A stretch of DNA of 64,000 nt from an uncultured Eubacterium sp. (GCA_947088865.1 CAMUHY010000016.1:1-64000), one strand, 5' to 3'. Counted from the stretch's first letter, positions 41,768 through 51,380 are shown. Notes: a model not told the origin generated them from the letters alone. Numbers and translations: made by a program.

Positions 41768-44119
41768 ATGGGTATAAAAGCTATTCTCAAAATTTTAATA
41801 ACAATGATAAAAAGAAATATATTGTTATCAGTGTTGCTTGTTGTTATGAGTTTCATCTCAATATATATGGTAGACGAGAGTATGTGCAATTATTTGTATG
41901 AACTGCGAATAATCGATGCATTTAAAAATACATATTCCGAAAAAACAGGAGATATAAATACTATAACACAGCCAAGTTTTGATGAAAGTAAAGTTCAGCA
42001 GCATTATGATTTTTTAGAACGAATGAAAGAAGTGGATAAAATAAAATATTATGGGAAATTTGGCATAGATAACTTTTTTCCAGAAAATTTTGATTTGCCT
42101 GATACATTTAAAGAGTATAACACGATATCAGTACAAACTGTTGTTACTGAACCATCAACACTTAATTTAGGAAATTTTTATTTGACACAAGAAGAAAAAA
42201 ATATTTTAAAAAATCATAAGGATAATATATATCCTATTTTTATTGGTAGTGATATGAAGGATTTTTTATCTTTAGGTGATACACTTACATTTGAACGTAG
42301 AGACGAAAAATTTATTGTTGCTGGGGTGTTAAAAAAAGGTGCAAATGCTCCAAGCAGATGGGGGATTACTCCATATTCTGATACATTGATGGATACAAAA
42401 ATGCTTGTTTGTGTAGATGATGTAGATAAATTTACGAATGGTATAGATGATTATATTTATTATGTATGCGATGAAAAAGATAATGAAGAGGTGTCCAGTC
42501 AGCTTAGAAAATTGTCAAAAGAATGTGATTATGATATATGGATTGAGAATAAACAAGAATCAATACAGTCTTGGCGAACCAGAAATGGAATGTCTGATAA
42601 TAAACGCTTTATAGCGACAGTTATGCTTTTATTTCTTGCAATTATATCCGTAACAACCGTAGTGACAGCAATGTGTATGATGAAAACACGCGAATATGGA
42701 ATTATGTATACAATTGGTGTAACATTTGGCGATATAAAAAAACTGATAATACTTTATGATATTCTTGTTGTGCTGTTTGGTTCAGTATGTGCATGGTTAT
42801 TGAAAGATTATAAAATTAATGAAATGTATCCTAATAATGGAAAATTTGAATTTTATCGCAATATGTGGATAACAACACATAATATTATTATGCCAGTTCT
42901 TATATTGATTTGTGGGTGTATCATTGTTTTAGCTGCTTCTTATGTTCCATTAAAAATAATGAAACGAAAAAGTCCGGCAGAAATGATAAAAAAAGGGTCA
43001 ATGCAGATAAAAGCATCAAGAGTAAAAGTGTTTCGATATCAATTTGTATCTATATGCTTTATCGTTGGGCAGCTTATTGCATATATAGCTGTTTTTGGAG
43101 CGCTTCAGATATATAACAGTGCAATTATTAAGGAAAATGAACGAAAAAATGCCATTTATACTTATAGGATAACTGCACAGGCAAGTGTGTCTGGAAAAGA
43201 CATTTTATCGCAGGCAAATAAGGGCGTGAATAAAGGAAATATTTTGCTTAGTGGAAGAATGTCTGTATTCTGTGAGGAAACAAATAGTTTAAATAGAGTA
43301 GAATTATTGTTAAAGATTAGTGAGGAACTTCCTTATAAAGTTATAAGCGGGCATATACCAGGAACGAAGGAAGAAGATGCAGGAAAAAGAGTTGTAGCAG
43401 TAGGAAGAAAAAAATATAGAAACGCCATTGATAAAAATGGCAAAAAATATTTGACATATTGTATGGAAGAATATGAAGTAGTGGGGGTGCTTGGAAGCGA
43501 GTCAGATTATTGGGACAACAGAGTTATTTTTCATATTGATTCCATAGGAGAGAGGACATTAAATTACATATTAGATAAAGAAAATAGTTTTGAAATTCAT
43601 ATAGACAGCAACAACTATACAACAGATGAATTAAAGGAAGAATATCATACATTATATGCGAATATTGTCAATGCCGATAATATGGCGTCTGTTCATGCCA
43701 TTGTTGATACAAGTGAGGGAGAAGAGACCATATCAAGTACATATTATCATGAAAATATAAGAGTAAATTATATTGTATATATTTTTTGTCTTATCAATAA
43801 TGTTATTATATCTTATTTTTGGATAATATCAAGAAGAAAAGAGATTGCAGTTCGGCAGACGTTTGGATATTCAAAACTGCGTTTGGCAGGAATGTTAGTA
43901 AAGGATATGACTATAATGATAATAACTGCATTGGCATGTTTTATAGTAGTATATTTGTTAGGAAAAAGCTGGTTTAATCAGTATTTAAATGTTTATGTAA
44001 AACTTGATACATTGGGAGAATTGGCAGGCATTTTGATTTTAACAACAATTATATCGGTTTTATATCCAATATATCGAGTGATGAAAATGCAGAATGCACA
44101 AGCAGTAAATGTTGAGTAA
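41768..44119 (+). CDS. FtsX-type ABC permease C (intact, two-module)
   Basis: A 783-residue membrane protein built from two similar modules. Each has one N-terminal helix, a large outer domain and three helices. Helices lie near 15-33, 280-305, 325-345, 375-400, 423-445 and three in the last 110 residues. VTTVVTAMCMMKTREYGIMYTIG and ISRRKEIAVRQTFGYSKLRL are the typical FtsX coupling stretches that contact an ATPase. Such transporters move peptides, lipoproteins or drugs out of the membrane, or sense them. The single ATPase at 48236 is the likely partner. The outer domain shows no named family. A GAAAGG site lies about 10 bases upstream. Confidence 0.85.
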   Translation: MGIKAILKILITMIKRNILLSVLLVVMSFISIYMVDESMCNYLYELRIIDAFKNTYSEKTGDINTITQPSFDESKVQQHYDFLERMKEVDKIKYYGKFGIDNFFPENFDLPDTFKEYNTISVQTVVTEPSTLNLGNFYLTQEEKNILKNHKDNIYPIFIGSDMKDFLSLGDTLTFERRDEKFIVAGVLKKGANAPSRWGITPYSDTLMDTKMLVCVDDVDKFTNGIDDYIYYVCDEKDNEEVSSQLRKLSKECDYDIWIENKQESIQSWRTRNGMSDNKRFIATVMLLFLAIISVTTVVTAMCMMKTREYGIMYTIGVTFGDIKKLIILYDILVVLFGSVCAWLLKDYKINEMYPNNGKFEFYRNMWITTHNIIMPVLILICGCIIVLAASYVPLKIMKRKSPAEMIKKGSMQIKASRVKVFRYQFVSICFIVGQLIAYIAVFGALQIYNSAIIKENERKNAIYTYRITAQASVSGKDILSQANKGVNKGNILLSGRMSVFCEETNSLNRVELLLKISEELPYKVISGHIPGTKEEDAGKRVVAVGRKKYRNAIDKNGKKYLTYCMEEYEVVGVLGSESDYWDNRVIFHIDSIGERTLNYILDKENSFEIHIDSNNYTTDELKEEYHTLYANIVNADNMASVHAIVDTSEGEETISSTYYHENIRVNYIVYIFCLINNVIISYFWIISRRKEIAVRQTFGYSKLRLAGMLVKDMTIMIITALACFIVVYLLGKSWFNQYLNVYVKLDTLGELAGILILTTIISVLYPIYRVMKMQNAQAVNVE

Positions 44120-44253
44120 GATGATAAGTAAAAGCAAAGTGATTGTAAATATGTGATTAACTTAAATTGATAAATGTTTTTATTATACAACAATAGATTT
44201 TTGGTACCTTATATGATAATATAAGTTTATAACAAGACTAGGAGGATAAGGGG

Positions 44254-44634
44254 ATGAAATTTAAAAAAGTTACAAAAATTTTTGCTGCGGTATCTGTAAT
44301 AACATTAATCGGTGGAGTTACTGCATTTGCAGATACACATGTATATAAGCCATTTAACGACGCATACAAGTGGTTAGGAAGTTATCAACTTGATGTAGAT
44401 TATCAATCAGGTATGAGGTCGTGTAAAGCAAGAGCATGGGGAAATAATAGTTATCAATATAAAGTGAAACTTACAATAGTTTATGATGATGGACAAGAGG
44501 TAATAGAAGATACGGGCTATCAGTTTGCACAAGCTTATATCTCTCGTTCATATGAATGGGCAGAGGATTATCAGGCATATATGGCAGTAAAACATGATAG
44601 AACAATAACAAGTGCCAATGTATCAGGCAGTTAA
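44254..44634 (+). CDS. Small secreted protein A4
   Basis: 126 residues. The signal peptide ends GVTAFA before Asp27. It keeps SGMRSCKARAWGN, YDDGQEVIEDTGY, ISRSYEWAEDYQAYMAV and the C-terminal VSGS, and differs in the first 20 mature residues. It starts a second, more divergent set (A4, B3, C1, C2, D). The long structured leader of A1/A2 is absent; a TTATAT/ATATAA hairpin and AGGAGG lie just upstream. The following spacer has only a weak hairpin (GTGC/GCAC) in place of the strong terminator. Confidence 0.85.
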   Translation: MKFKKVTKIFAAVSVITLIGGVTAFADTHVYKPFNDAYKWLGSYQLDVDYQSGMRSCKARAWGNNSYQYKVKLTIVYDDGQEVIEDTGYQFAQAYISRSYEWAEDYQAYMAVKHDRTITSANVSGS

Positions 44635-44696
44635 TTCTTATATTTTTATGGAAAAAAGGTTCTTGTGCAAAATGCAGCACAGAAATGAGGAGGAAT

Positions 44697-45653
44697 ATGA
44701 AAAGAAAAGTATATATGCTGCTTATTAGTTTATGTACTTTATTTATCACAGGATGTAATGATAATGGAAAATTAGAAGAGACAAAAACACAAGAATATAA
44801 TTTCACGCTAGAAAATCCTAGTATGAACATTCAAAATAATAAGGATTATTTGAGTTCTTTTTATACAAATTTTGTTGTTAAAGATAGTTATAGAGTATAT
44901 ACATTGAGAGATAAAACAGAAATTACCACTATGGCAATACCAGATTGGCAGCCTGAAGGGGAGACAGTGATTGATACAGCTGATTTTATTAATATGATGG
45001 ACGATGAAATGTTTGATATTGCAATAGAAAGAAGAGAGTTTTTAAATAAAAGAATAGAACCAGATGGCATGATTAAAGGAAATCAGCATAAAAAAGAAAT
45101 GTCCATAGCATATAAAACCCCCTATATAAAAGAATATACATCTGTTGAATTTATAAATGCTGGACAAGTAAAAGAAAAAATGAGCGCCATAGGAATGTGG
45201 GAATATTTATTGCGTGATAATAATAAAGTGGTAGATAAATTTAGTGTAGTTTGTATGTCTGTAAATATGTATGAAGGATTTTACAATCATTCAAACACAA
45301 CAAAGTTATTTATTTATGGGATTCCAGAGAAAGCTTTTGAAAACAGTGAAAAAATTGATAGTGGCAGATATCAGTATCCCAATAGAGTTGCAATATTAAA
45401 ACAATATCACAATGGAGAATGTCAGTTAGATACATTAGCTGAAATAGAACTCACACAAAGCGGCAATTATTATATGGATTTTTCGGAAATTATAGCAAAG
45501 GACGAGTACAAAGACCTTGTTATAGAAATGGAATTGACAGGCGAAATAACGGATGAATATACATATGCGTGGTATGGAGTTGGATATAAGATTGATAACG
45601 AGCAAGTTTATCAGAAGTGGAAAGAACAGAATAAAGATAAATTTATATACTAA
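44697..45653 (+). CDS. Lipoprotein B3 (possible immunity protein)
   Basis: 318 residues with lipobox FITGC (Cys20). It aligns over its whole length with B1 and B2, e.g. LSSFYTNFVVKDSYRVY, AIPDWQPEGE, YKTPYIKEYTS, VVCMSVNMYEGFYNHSNTTK, EYTYAWYGVGYKI and the C-terminal DKFIY. It is the most divergent of the three. AGGAGG lies 3-4 bases before the ATG at 44697. An R1 repeat separates it from the split permease. Confidence 0.85.
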   Translation: MKRKVYMLLISLCTLFITGCNDNGKLEETKTQEYNFTLENPSMNIQNNKDYLSSFYTNFVVKDSYRVYTLRDKTEITTMAIPDWQPEGETVIDTADFINMMDDEMFDIAIERREFLNKRIEPDGMIKGNQHKKEMSIAYKTPYIKEYTSVEFINAGQVKEKMSAIGMWEYLLRDNNKVVDKFSVVCMSVNMYEGFYNHSNTTKLFIYGIPEKAFENSEKIDSGRYQYPNRVAILKQYHNGECQLDTLAEIELTQSGNYYMDFSEIIAKDEYKDLVIEMELTGEITDEYTYAWYGVGYKIDNEQVYQKWKEQNKDKFIY

Positions 45654-45664
45654 AAAATATAAAA

Positions 45665-45800
45665 TTTAACCTCATTAAGAAAATTCTTCACTTCAATGTA
45701 GCAGAGATATAAATGGAATAGGGACTTGTGTTGCGATAGTAGTTAGATGGTTTGAGGAAGTAGTGCAGGTATTGCGAATATCCGCTTTAGCCAGAGATAG
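45665..45800 (+). repeat. R1 interspersed repeat, copy d (near full length)
   Basis: It begins TTTAACCTCATTAAGAAAAT, continues with GGGACTTGTGTTGCGATAGT and ends GCGAATATCCGCTTTAG. Both hairpins are eroded compared with copy i. It splits the B3 to permease spacing. Confidence 0.7.
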
Positions 45801-45852
45801 AAGTGAACAATGTAGACATAAAGTGAAATAAAGATGAAAGGTTCATAAATGT

Positions 45853-47088
45853 ATGAGTATAAAAGCTACTCTAAAAATTTTAATGGATATGATTAAAAGG
45901 AATATGTTGTTGTCTGTATTGCTTGTCTGTATGAGTTTTATAGCAATATATATGATAGATGAAAGCATTTCTAATTATTTATATGAAATGCAAATAATAG
46001 ACAATTATACAAATACATATTCTGAAGAAACAGAGCGTGTGAATCGAATAACTCAGCAAAGCATGAAAGAGGATAAGACAAAAGAGTATCATGATTTTTT
46101 AGAACGAATAAAAGAAGTAGATAAAATCGAATATTATGGGAGATTTTCTACCAATAATTTTCTACCTGAAAATATAAATTTACCTGAAACAATAAAAAAT
46201 GATGGAATTATATCGATTGTTATCACTGAAAAATCAACGCTTGATTTAGGAAATTTTCATTTATCCCAAGAAGAAAAAAATATATTAAAAAATTATGATA
46301 AAGATGTATATCCTGTATTTATTGGCAGTGATATGAAGGATTATATGTCCGTAGGAGATACCTTTTCTTTAAAGAATAAAAGTGAAAAATTTGTTGTTGC
46401 AGGCGTGTTAAAAAAAGAGGCTCACTGTGCCAGCAGATATGATATTGGCGCCTATTCAGACACGTTGATGGACAATAAAATGCTTGTATGTGTTGATGAT
46501 TATGAAGGATTTATACAAGATACATCACCAGCATATATTTATTATGTATGTGATGCAAACGATAATTATGAGGTTTCAAATCAACTTAGAAAGTTGGCGC
46601 GTGAATGTAACTATGATATAAGAATTGAAAATGTACAGGAAACCATACAAGCTTGGAAAGCTTCTTATGGAATGTCTGATAATAAACGTCTTACGGCTTC
46701 AATAATGTTAATGATTCTTGCTATTATATCCGTGACAACCGTAATAACGGCAATGTGTATGATGAAGATGAGAGAATATGGAATTATGTATACGGTGGGG
46801 GTAACATTTAGTGATATAAAAAAGCTGATAATACTTTATGATACACTTATTGTATTGTTAGGTTCTGTGTGGGCATGGATATTAAAAAATTATGATATCA
46901 ATCGAATGTATCCAAAGAAAGAAGGAACAATTCGTTTTTTTCGTGATATATGGATGACTACTCATAATATTATGATTCCAATTATTATATTGTTGTGTGG
47001 ATGTGCCATTATTTTTGCTGCCTCTTTTGTGCCATTAAAAATAATGAAACAAAAAACGCCGGCAGAAATGATAAAAAAAGGAGAGTGA
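45853..47088 (+). CDS. FtsX-type permease, N-terminal half (C1)
   Basis: 411 residues, equivalent to residues 1-411 of permease C: N-terminal helix, outer domain (FLERIKEVDKIEYYGRF, FVVAGVLKK, ADxxDTLMDNKMLVCVDD-like block) and three helices, ending KTPAEMIKKGE. The TGA stop overlaps the GTG start of C2 (GTGA). At the junction the intact copy reads GGGTCAATGCAG where this copy reads GGAGAGTGATTACG, a net two-base difference that separates the frames. A run of seven A in register A-AAA-AAA lies at 47073-47079, so a -1 frameshift could also fuse the halves. 411 plus 372 residues equal the 783 of the intact gene. Confidence 0.85.
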   Translation: MSIKATLKILMDMIKRNMLLSVLLVCMSFIAIYMIDESISNYLYEMQIIDNYTNTYSEETERVNRITQQSMKEDKTKEYHDFLERIKEVDKIEYYGRFSTNNFLPENINLPETIKNDGIISIVITEKSTLDLGNFHLSQEEKNILKNYDKDVYPVFIGSDMKDYMSVGDTFSLKNKSEKFVVAGVLKKEAHCASRYDIGAYSDTLMDNKMLVCVDDYEGFIQDTSPAYIYYVCDANDNYEVSNQLRKLARECNYDIRIENVQETIQAWKASYGMSDNKRLTASIMLMILAIISVTTVITAMCMMKMREYGIMYTVGVTFSDIKKLIILYDTLIVLLGSVWAWILKNYDINRMYPKKEGTIRFFRDIWMTTHNIMIPIIILLCGCAIIFAASFVPLKIMKQKTPAEMIKKGE

Positions 47089-48203
47089 TTACGATAAAAG
47101 CGTTTATAACAAAATTGTTTCGTTATCGACTGGTATCCATATGTTTTATAGTAGGACAACTGATTGCATATATCACTATTTTTGGCGCGCTTCAGATATA
47201 TAATAGTGCAATGATGAAAGAAAATGAAAGAAAAGATGCAGTTTATGATTATAGAATGATAGCAAAAGTGAATGCATCTGCAAAAGATATTTTATCACAG
47301 GCAAACAATGGCGTTAGTAAAGGAAATATTTTGCTTAGCGGAAAAATGTCAGTCACATGTGAAGAATTAAATTCAGCATTTCGGGCAGAAATGCTGTTAA
47401 AAATCAGTGAGGAACTTCCATATAAATTAGTGAGCGGACATATACCAGGAACACAACAGTCTGATTATGGAAAAAAAGTAGTGGCAGTAGGAAGAAATAA
47501 ATATAAAAGTGCAATTGACAAAAATGGAAAAAAGTATCTTACTTTTTGTATGGAGGAATATGAAATAGTAGGTGTTCTTGGGAGTGAAACAGATTATTGG
47601 GATGATAAAATTGTTTTTTATATTAATTCTGTGGGAGAAAAGACATTAAATCATATATTAAATATGACAGAGTATGAGATGCATATAGATAGTAATAATT
47701 ATACGATTGATGAATTAAAAGAACAATACAATACGTTATATATCAATATTATAAATGCGGACAATACGGCATCTGTGAATGCAAGTATCGACATAAGTGA
47801 AGGGAAAGAAACCATATCAACTACATATGCCAAAGAAAATATAAAAATAAATTATATTGTGTATGTATTTTGTCTTATAAATAATATTATTATATCTTAT
47901 TTTTGGATAATATCCCGAAGAAAAGAAATTGCAGTCAGACAGACTTTTGGATATTCAAAGTTGCGTTTAATGGGAATGTTAGTAAAGGATATGACAGTAA
48001 TGATAATAACAGCATTGGCAATATTTATGGCAATTTATTTAGTGGGAAAAGGTTGGTTTAATGAATATCTTAATGTTTATATTAAATTAGAAACATTAGG
48101 AGAATTGGCAGGTGTTTTAATTATAACAACTATCATATCAGTTATATATCCAATATATAGAGTGATGAAAATGCAGAATGCACAGGCAGTAAGAGTGGAT
48201 TAA
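47085..48203 (+). CDS. FtsX-type permease, C-terminal half (C2)
   Basis: 372 residues from GTG at 47085, equivalent to the C-terminal half of permease C: one helix (FRYRLVSICFIVGQLIAYIT), an outer domain and three helices with IISRRKEIAVRQTFGYSKL. The start is assigned by alignment with C and by the 4-base overlap with C1. GGAG lies only one base before GTG, so translation probably relies on coupling or frameshifting. All motifs are preserved, which argues that the split gene is functional rather than decayed. Confidence 0.8.
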   Translation: MITIKAFITKLFRYRLVSICFIVGQLIAYITIFGALQIYNSAMMKENERKDAVYDYRMIAKVNASAKDILSQANNGVSKGNILLSGKMSVTCEELNSAFRAEMLLKISEELPYKLVSGHIPGTQQSDYGKKVVAVGRNKYKSAIDKNGKKYLTFCMEEYEIVGVLGSETDYWDDKIVFYINSVGEKTLNHILNMTEYEMHIDSNNYTIDELKEQYNTLYINIINADNTASVNASIDISEGKETISTTYAKENIKINYIVYVFCLINNIIISYFWIISRRKEIAVRQTFGYSKLRLMGMLVKDMTVMIITALAIFMAIYLVGKGWFNEYLNVYIKLETLGELAGVLIITTIISVIYPIYRVMKMQNAQAVRVD

Positions 48204-48235
48204 TAAAAATATTTATAAAAAGGCTAGGTATTGTT

Positions 48236-48910
48236 ATGATAGAATTAGATAAAATAACAAAGATATATAATAAAGAAATACAAGACAGCAAGGCTCTTGA
48301 TGAGGCTTCCATTACTATTAAAAATGGAGAATTTGTTGCTATTATGGGACCATCAGGCTCTGGCAAGTCCACGCTTCTTAATATTATAGGCTGTATGGAT
48401 ACTGCCACAACAGGAACATATTTATTAGACGGAGAAGATATTACACAGCTTAAAAGAAAAGATGTAGATAAAGTAAGAAAACAAAAAATTGGATTTGTTT
48501 TTCAAAATTTTGCTTTGATGGACTATTATACTGCATATGAAAATATAGAACTTCCCCTGTTGGTAAAGAACGTAAAAAGGTCGGAAAGAAAACGAATCAT
48601 TGAAGAAAAAATGAATTATTTGGGAATTACGGATGTCAAAGATAAGATTCCAGCAAAAATGTCGGGCGGACAGCAGCAAAGGGTAGCCATTGCCAGAGCG
48701 CTTGTTACAGACTGTGATATTCTGCTAGCGGACGAGCCTACCGGAGCGTTAGACCAAAATACTGGAAAAGAAGTGATGAAGTATTTAAGAGAGATTAATA
48801 ATGATGGAAAAACCGTTATTGTTGTCACACATGACAGCCAAGTGGCAGATATGACCGATAGGACAATTGTAATATGTGATGGGAAAGTTGTGGAAGATAA
48901 GATTAAATAG
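48236..48910 (+). CDS. ABC transporter ATPase D (MacB/LolD type)
   Basis: 224 residues with Walker A GPSGSGKST (38-46), Q-loop VFQNFALMDYYTAYEN, signature MSGGQQQRVAIARALV, Walker B ILLADEPTGALD and the switch His in VVTHD. This is the class that energises FtsX-type permeases. It lies 32 bases behind C2 and is the only ATPase in the locus, so it probably drives both the split and the intact permease. A strong terminator follows. Confidence 0.93.
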   Translation: MIELDKITKIYNKEIQDSKALDEASITIKNGEFVAIMGPSGSGKSTLLNIIGCMDTATTGTYLLDGEDITQLKRKDVDKVRKQKIGFVFQNFALMDYYTAYENIELPLLVKNVKRSERKRIIEEKMNYLGITDVKDKIPAKMSGGQQQRVAIARALVTDCDILLADEPTGALDQNTGKEVMKYLREINNDGKTVIVVTHDSQVADMTDRTIVICDGKVVEDKIK

Positions 48911-48926
48911 ATTTATTATGTTATAT

Positions 48927-48962
48927 AGGGCAGAACCAATTTTTTTGGTTCTGCCCTATTTG
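48927..48962 (+). terminator. Terminator of the A-B-C-D locus
   Basis: AGGGCAGAACCAA (48927-48939) and TTGGTTCTGCCCT (48945-48957) make a 13-bp stem, followed by ATTTGTT. Confidence 0.85.
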
Positions 48963-49053
48963 TTAATTTGTTAAATTGTAATATTATAAAAGAGTTGATT
49001 TTAGACTGAAAATAGATTATAATTAAACTGAAATAAAACTAAAGGGGATTGAT

Positions 49054-49239
49054 ATGGATAATGAATTAATTTATTTGGATACTTATGTTTTGCAGCAAGA
49101 TATGAGAATCCGAATGCCTAAAAGTATTTTGGAAAATCTTAATTTAGAAAAGGGAAAGAGTAGATTAAAAATATATTATGACCCATTAAATAAAAGTCTT
49201 GTTTTAAAGAAAGAAGAAAAAGATAGAGCTGCAGAATAA
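49054..49239 (+). CDS. AbrB/SpoVT-type DNA-binding protein
   Basis: A 61-residue protein with the swapped-hairpin AbrB pattern: DMRIRMPKSILENLNLEKGK followed by KIYYDPLNKSLVLKK. Such proteins are transition-state regulators or antitoxins; no toxin gene follows. A strong AAAGGGGA site precedes it. It may regulate its neighbours, but nothing in the sequence shows which. Confidence 0.7.
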   Translation: MDNELIYLDTYVLQQDMRIRMPKSILENLNLEKGKSRLKIYYDPLNKSLVLKKEEKDRAAE

Positions 49240-49308
49240 TTAAATTATAAGAGGTCTTAAGTGTATGATATGATAAAAATAAAAAACTAAAGGAGTTCTA
49301 AAATATCA

Positions 49309-49812
49309 ATGATTGATACAGAAAATAATACAAAAAAAGAAGTACGAATTAAAATAAAAGGTGTACACAAAAATAGTAATAGTGATATACCAAATATATC
49401 ATCTAGTTTTGAAAATATAGATTGTCAAGAATTAGCAGAAAATATAGTTGAAACGGAATGCAGTGGATTTTATCAAAAAATTGGCAGGCAGATATATATA
49501 AAATATGTTGAAGAAATTGAAACACAGGTAGTGAGTAATAATTTATTAAAGATTGATAATAATATTGATGAAATTAAGATAGAAATAATAAAAAAAGGTA
49601 TTGTAAATAGCAAAATGACATTTATAGAAAAAGTAAAAACAGAAAATATTTACAATACACCTTATGGAAAAATCAATATGATGATAGATACAAAAAGTAT
49701 TCATATTAAAACAAAAGAAGACAGGATATTTGTAAATATAAAATATGATTTGTTTATGGAAAATGGACATATGTCAATGTCTGAGATTGATATAATCATA
49801 GAATCATTATAA
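49309..49812 (+). CDS. DUF1934 (YwiB-like) protein
   Basis: A 167-residue protein whose first 75 residues hold VRIKIKGVH and a polar stretch, followed by the beta-barrel pattern of DUF1934: FYQKIGRQIYIKYVEEIE, IIKKGIVNSKMTFIEKVKTE, YNTPYGKINMMIDTKSI and IFVNIKYDLFMENGHMSMSE. The calycin-like barrel suggests binding of a small hydrophobic ligand; function unknown. The ribosome site AAGGAG is about 13 bases from the ATG. Confidence 0.78.
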   Translation: MIDTENNTKKEVRIKIKGVHKNSNSDIPNISSSFENIDCQELAENIVETECSGFYQKIGRQIYIKYVEEIETQVVSNNLLKIDNNIDEIKIEIIKKGIVNSKMTFIEKVKTENIYNTPYGKINMMIDTKSIHIKTKEDRIFVNIKYDLFMENGHMSMSEIDIIIESL

Positions 49813-49982
49813 AAAGCAGCTTACAAAAAGGGAATTAATATATTATACAAAATAGATAAAAAAAGATAAATTTTGTTCCAAATTTATACAACAATATGGT
49901 ATTATAATCATATATTTTATATTTAAACACTGTTTTATATAAAATTTACTCTTTATAAGAACAGTGTAGAAATGGAGAACCT

Positions 49983-51380
49983 ATGGAAAATTTTTTCAAA
50001 GTAAAAGAAAAAGGCTCAACAGTCAAAATTGAAATTATGGCTGGAATTACAACATTTATGGCAATGGCTTATATTCTTATGGTCAATGCAGATATGTTCT
50101 CAAATTTGAGTGGGGTTTCTTACAATGCGATATATATTGCCACTGCAATATCAGCAGTTGTAGGAACAATGTGTATGGCGCTTTTAGCCAATTTGCCATT
50201 GGGATTAGCCACAGGCATGGGATTAAATGCGTTTTTTGTGTATACAATTTGTTTTTCATTTGGTCTTAGTTATGCAAATGCGTTGGTTCTTGTATTGTTA
50301 GATGGCATTATATTTATTGTTCTTACATTGACAGGAATCAGAGCAAAATTGTTTAATGCCATTCCCGATTGTGTGCGAATTGCTATACCAGCAGGATTAG
50401 GACTATTTATAGCCTTTTTGGGATTGCAAAATGCTGGACTTGTAGTCAATGATGAGGCAACATTAGTCAATTTATCTTCTTTTAATCTCTTGAAAGAAGG
50501 TGTTACTTGGGGACAAATTATGCCTCGATTGGTGACAATAGCTTCTCTAGTGATTATTGCCGTATTATCTTATAAAAAAATTAAAGGTGCAGTATTGTGG
50601 GGAATTGTTGGCGGTACAGGTATTTATTATGTGCTTGGTTTTACTGTTTCAGGTTTTTATGATGGATTTTTTAGTTCTCTTAATTTTAACCCATTTACAG
50701 CTTTTGGAGATTGGGGAAGAGAATCTTTTGCAAAAGTATTTACAGAAGGTTTTAATTTTACAACATATTTATCATCACATTCTAGTGCAGACCTTGTTTT
50801 AGTTATTGCAACTTCAGCATTAGCGTTATGTATGGTGGACATGTTCGATACGCTTGGAACACTTTACGGTGCTTGCGCAAGAGGAGGTATGCTGGACAAA
50901 GACGGCAATGTACCAAATTTTGAGAAAGCCATGCTTTCAGATGCCATTGCTACATGTGCAGGTGCTGTCTGTGGAACATCAACTGTTACTACTTTTGTGG
51001 AATCTTCATCAGGCGTTGCAGAAGGAGGAAGAACAGGACTAGCTTCTTTTACGACAGGAATCTTGTTTTTTATTGCTATGTTTTTAAGCCCCGTTGCCGT
51101 CTTGATACCTAGCAGTGCAACTGCCGCTGCTTTGATTTATGTTGGTGTGTTAATGATGGGTTGTGTTACAGATATTAATTGGAAAGATATATCCATTGCT
51201 GTTCCAGCATTTTTAACAATAGCGTTTATGTGTTTTACGTACAATATTAGTTATGGCATTGCATTTGGATTGATTTCTTATATATTAATTAAAGTGTTTA
51301 CTGGCAATGTAAAAGATATTAAATTATTTACATGGATTATAGCAGGGTTATTTACATTGATGTTCTTCTTGACACATTAA
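49983..51380 (+). CDS. NCS2-family purine permease (AzgA/PbuG-like)
   Basis: A 465-residue permease with about twelve to fourteen membrane segments. Family features: EIMAGITTFMAMAYILMVNA at the N-terminus, GMGLNAFF, DMFDTLGTLYGACARGGMLDKDGN, and CGTSTVTTFVESSSGVAEGGRTGL. These match the adenine/guanine/hypoxanthine proton symporters. No purine riboswitch is recognisable in the 170-base spacer; a CACTGTT/AACAGTG hairpin is there instead. GGAG lies 5 bases before the ATG. Confidence 0.93.
   Translation: MENFFKVKEKGSTVKIEIMAGITTFMAMAYILMVNADMFSNLSGVSYNAIYIATAISAVVGTMCMALLANLPLGLATGMGLNAFFVYTICFSFGLSYANALVLVLLDGIIFIVLTLTGIRAKLFNAIPDCVRIAIPAGLGLFIAFLGLQNAGLVVNDEATLVNLSSFNLLKEGVTWGQIMPRLVTIASLVIIAVLSYKKIKGAVLWGIVGGTGIYYVLGFTVSGFYDGFFSSLNFNPFTAFGDWGRESFAKVFTEGFNFTTYLSSHSSADLVLVIATSALALCMVDMFDTLGTLYGACARGGMLDKDGNVPNFEKAMLSDAIATCAGAVCGTSTVTTFVESSSGVAEGGRTGLASFTTGILFFIAMFLSPVAVLIPSSATAAALIYVGVLMMGCVTDINWKDISIAVPAFLTIAFMCFTYNISYGIAFGLISYILIKVFTGNVKDIKLFTWIIAGLFTLMFFLTH

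Noticed and set aside
37918..44634. Calling the A proteins lactococcin 972 family bacteriocins
   Set aside because: Only the gene neighbourhood is similar. The mature sequences show no motif that I can align with that family, so I left them unnamed.
45853..48203. Pseudogene call for the split permease
   Set aside because: Both halves are fully open, keep all motifs, and overlap in a coupling GTGA. A decayed gene would be expected to carry further stops.
49813..49982. Purine riboswitch upstream of the purine permease
   Set aside because: No conserved three-way-junction core was found; only a simple CACTGTT/AACAGTG hairpin is visible.
19973..51308. The 13-mer GTTTACTGGCAAT at 19973, 32499 and 51296 as a repeat
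   Set aside because: Flanks do not match and one copy is inside the permease coding sequence; chance recurrence in AT-rich DNA is sufficient.
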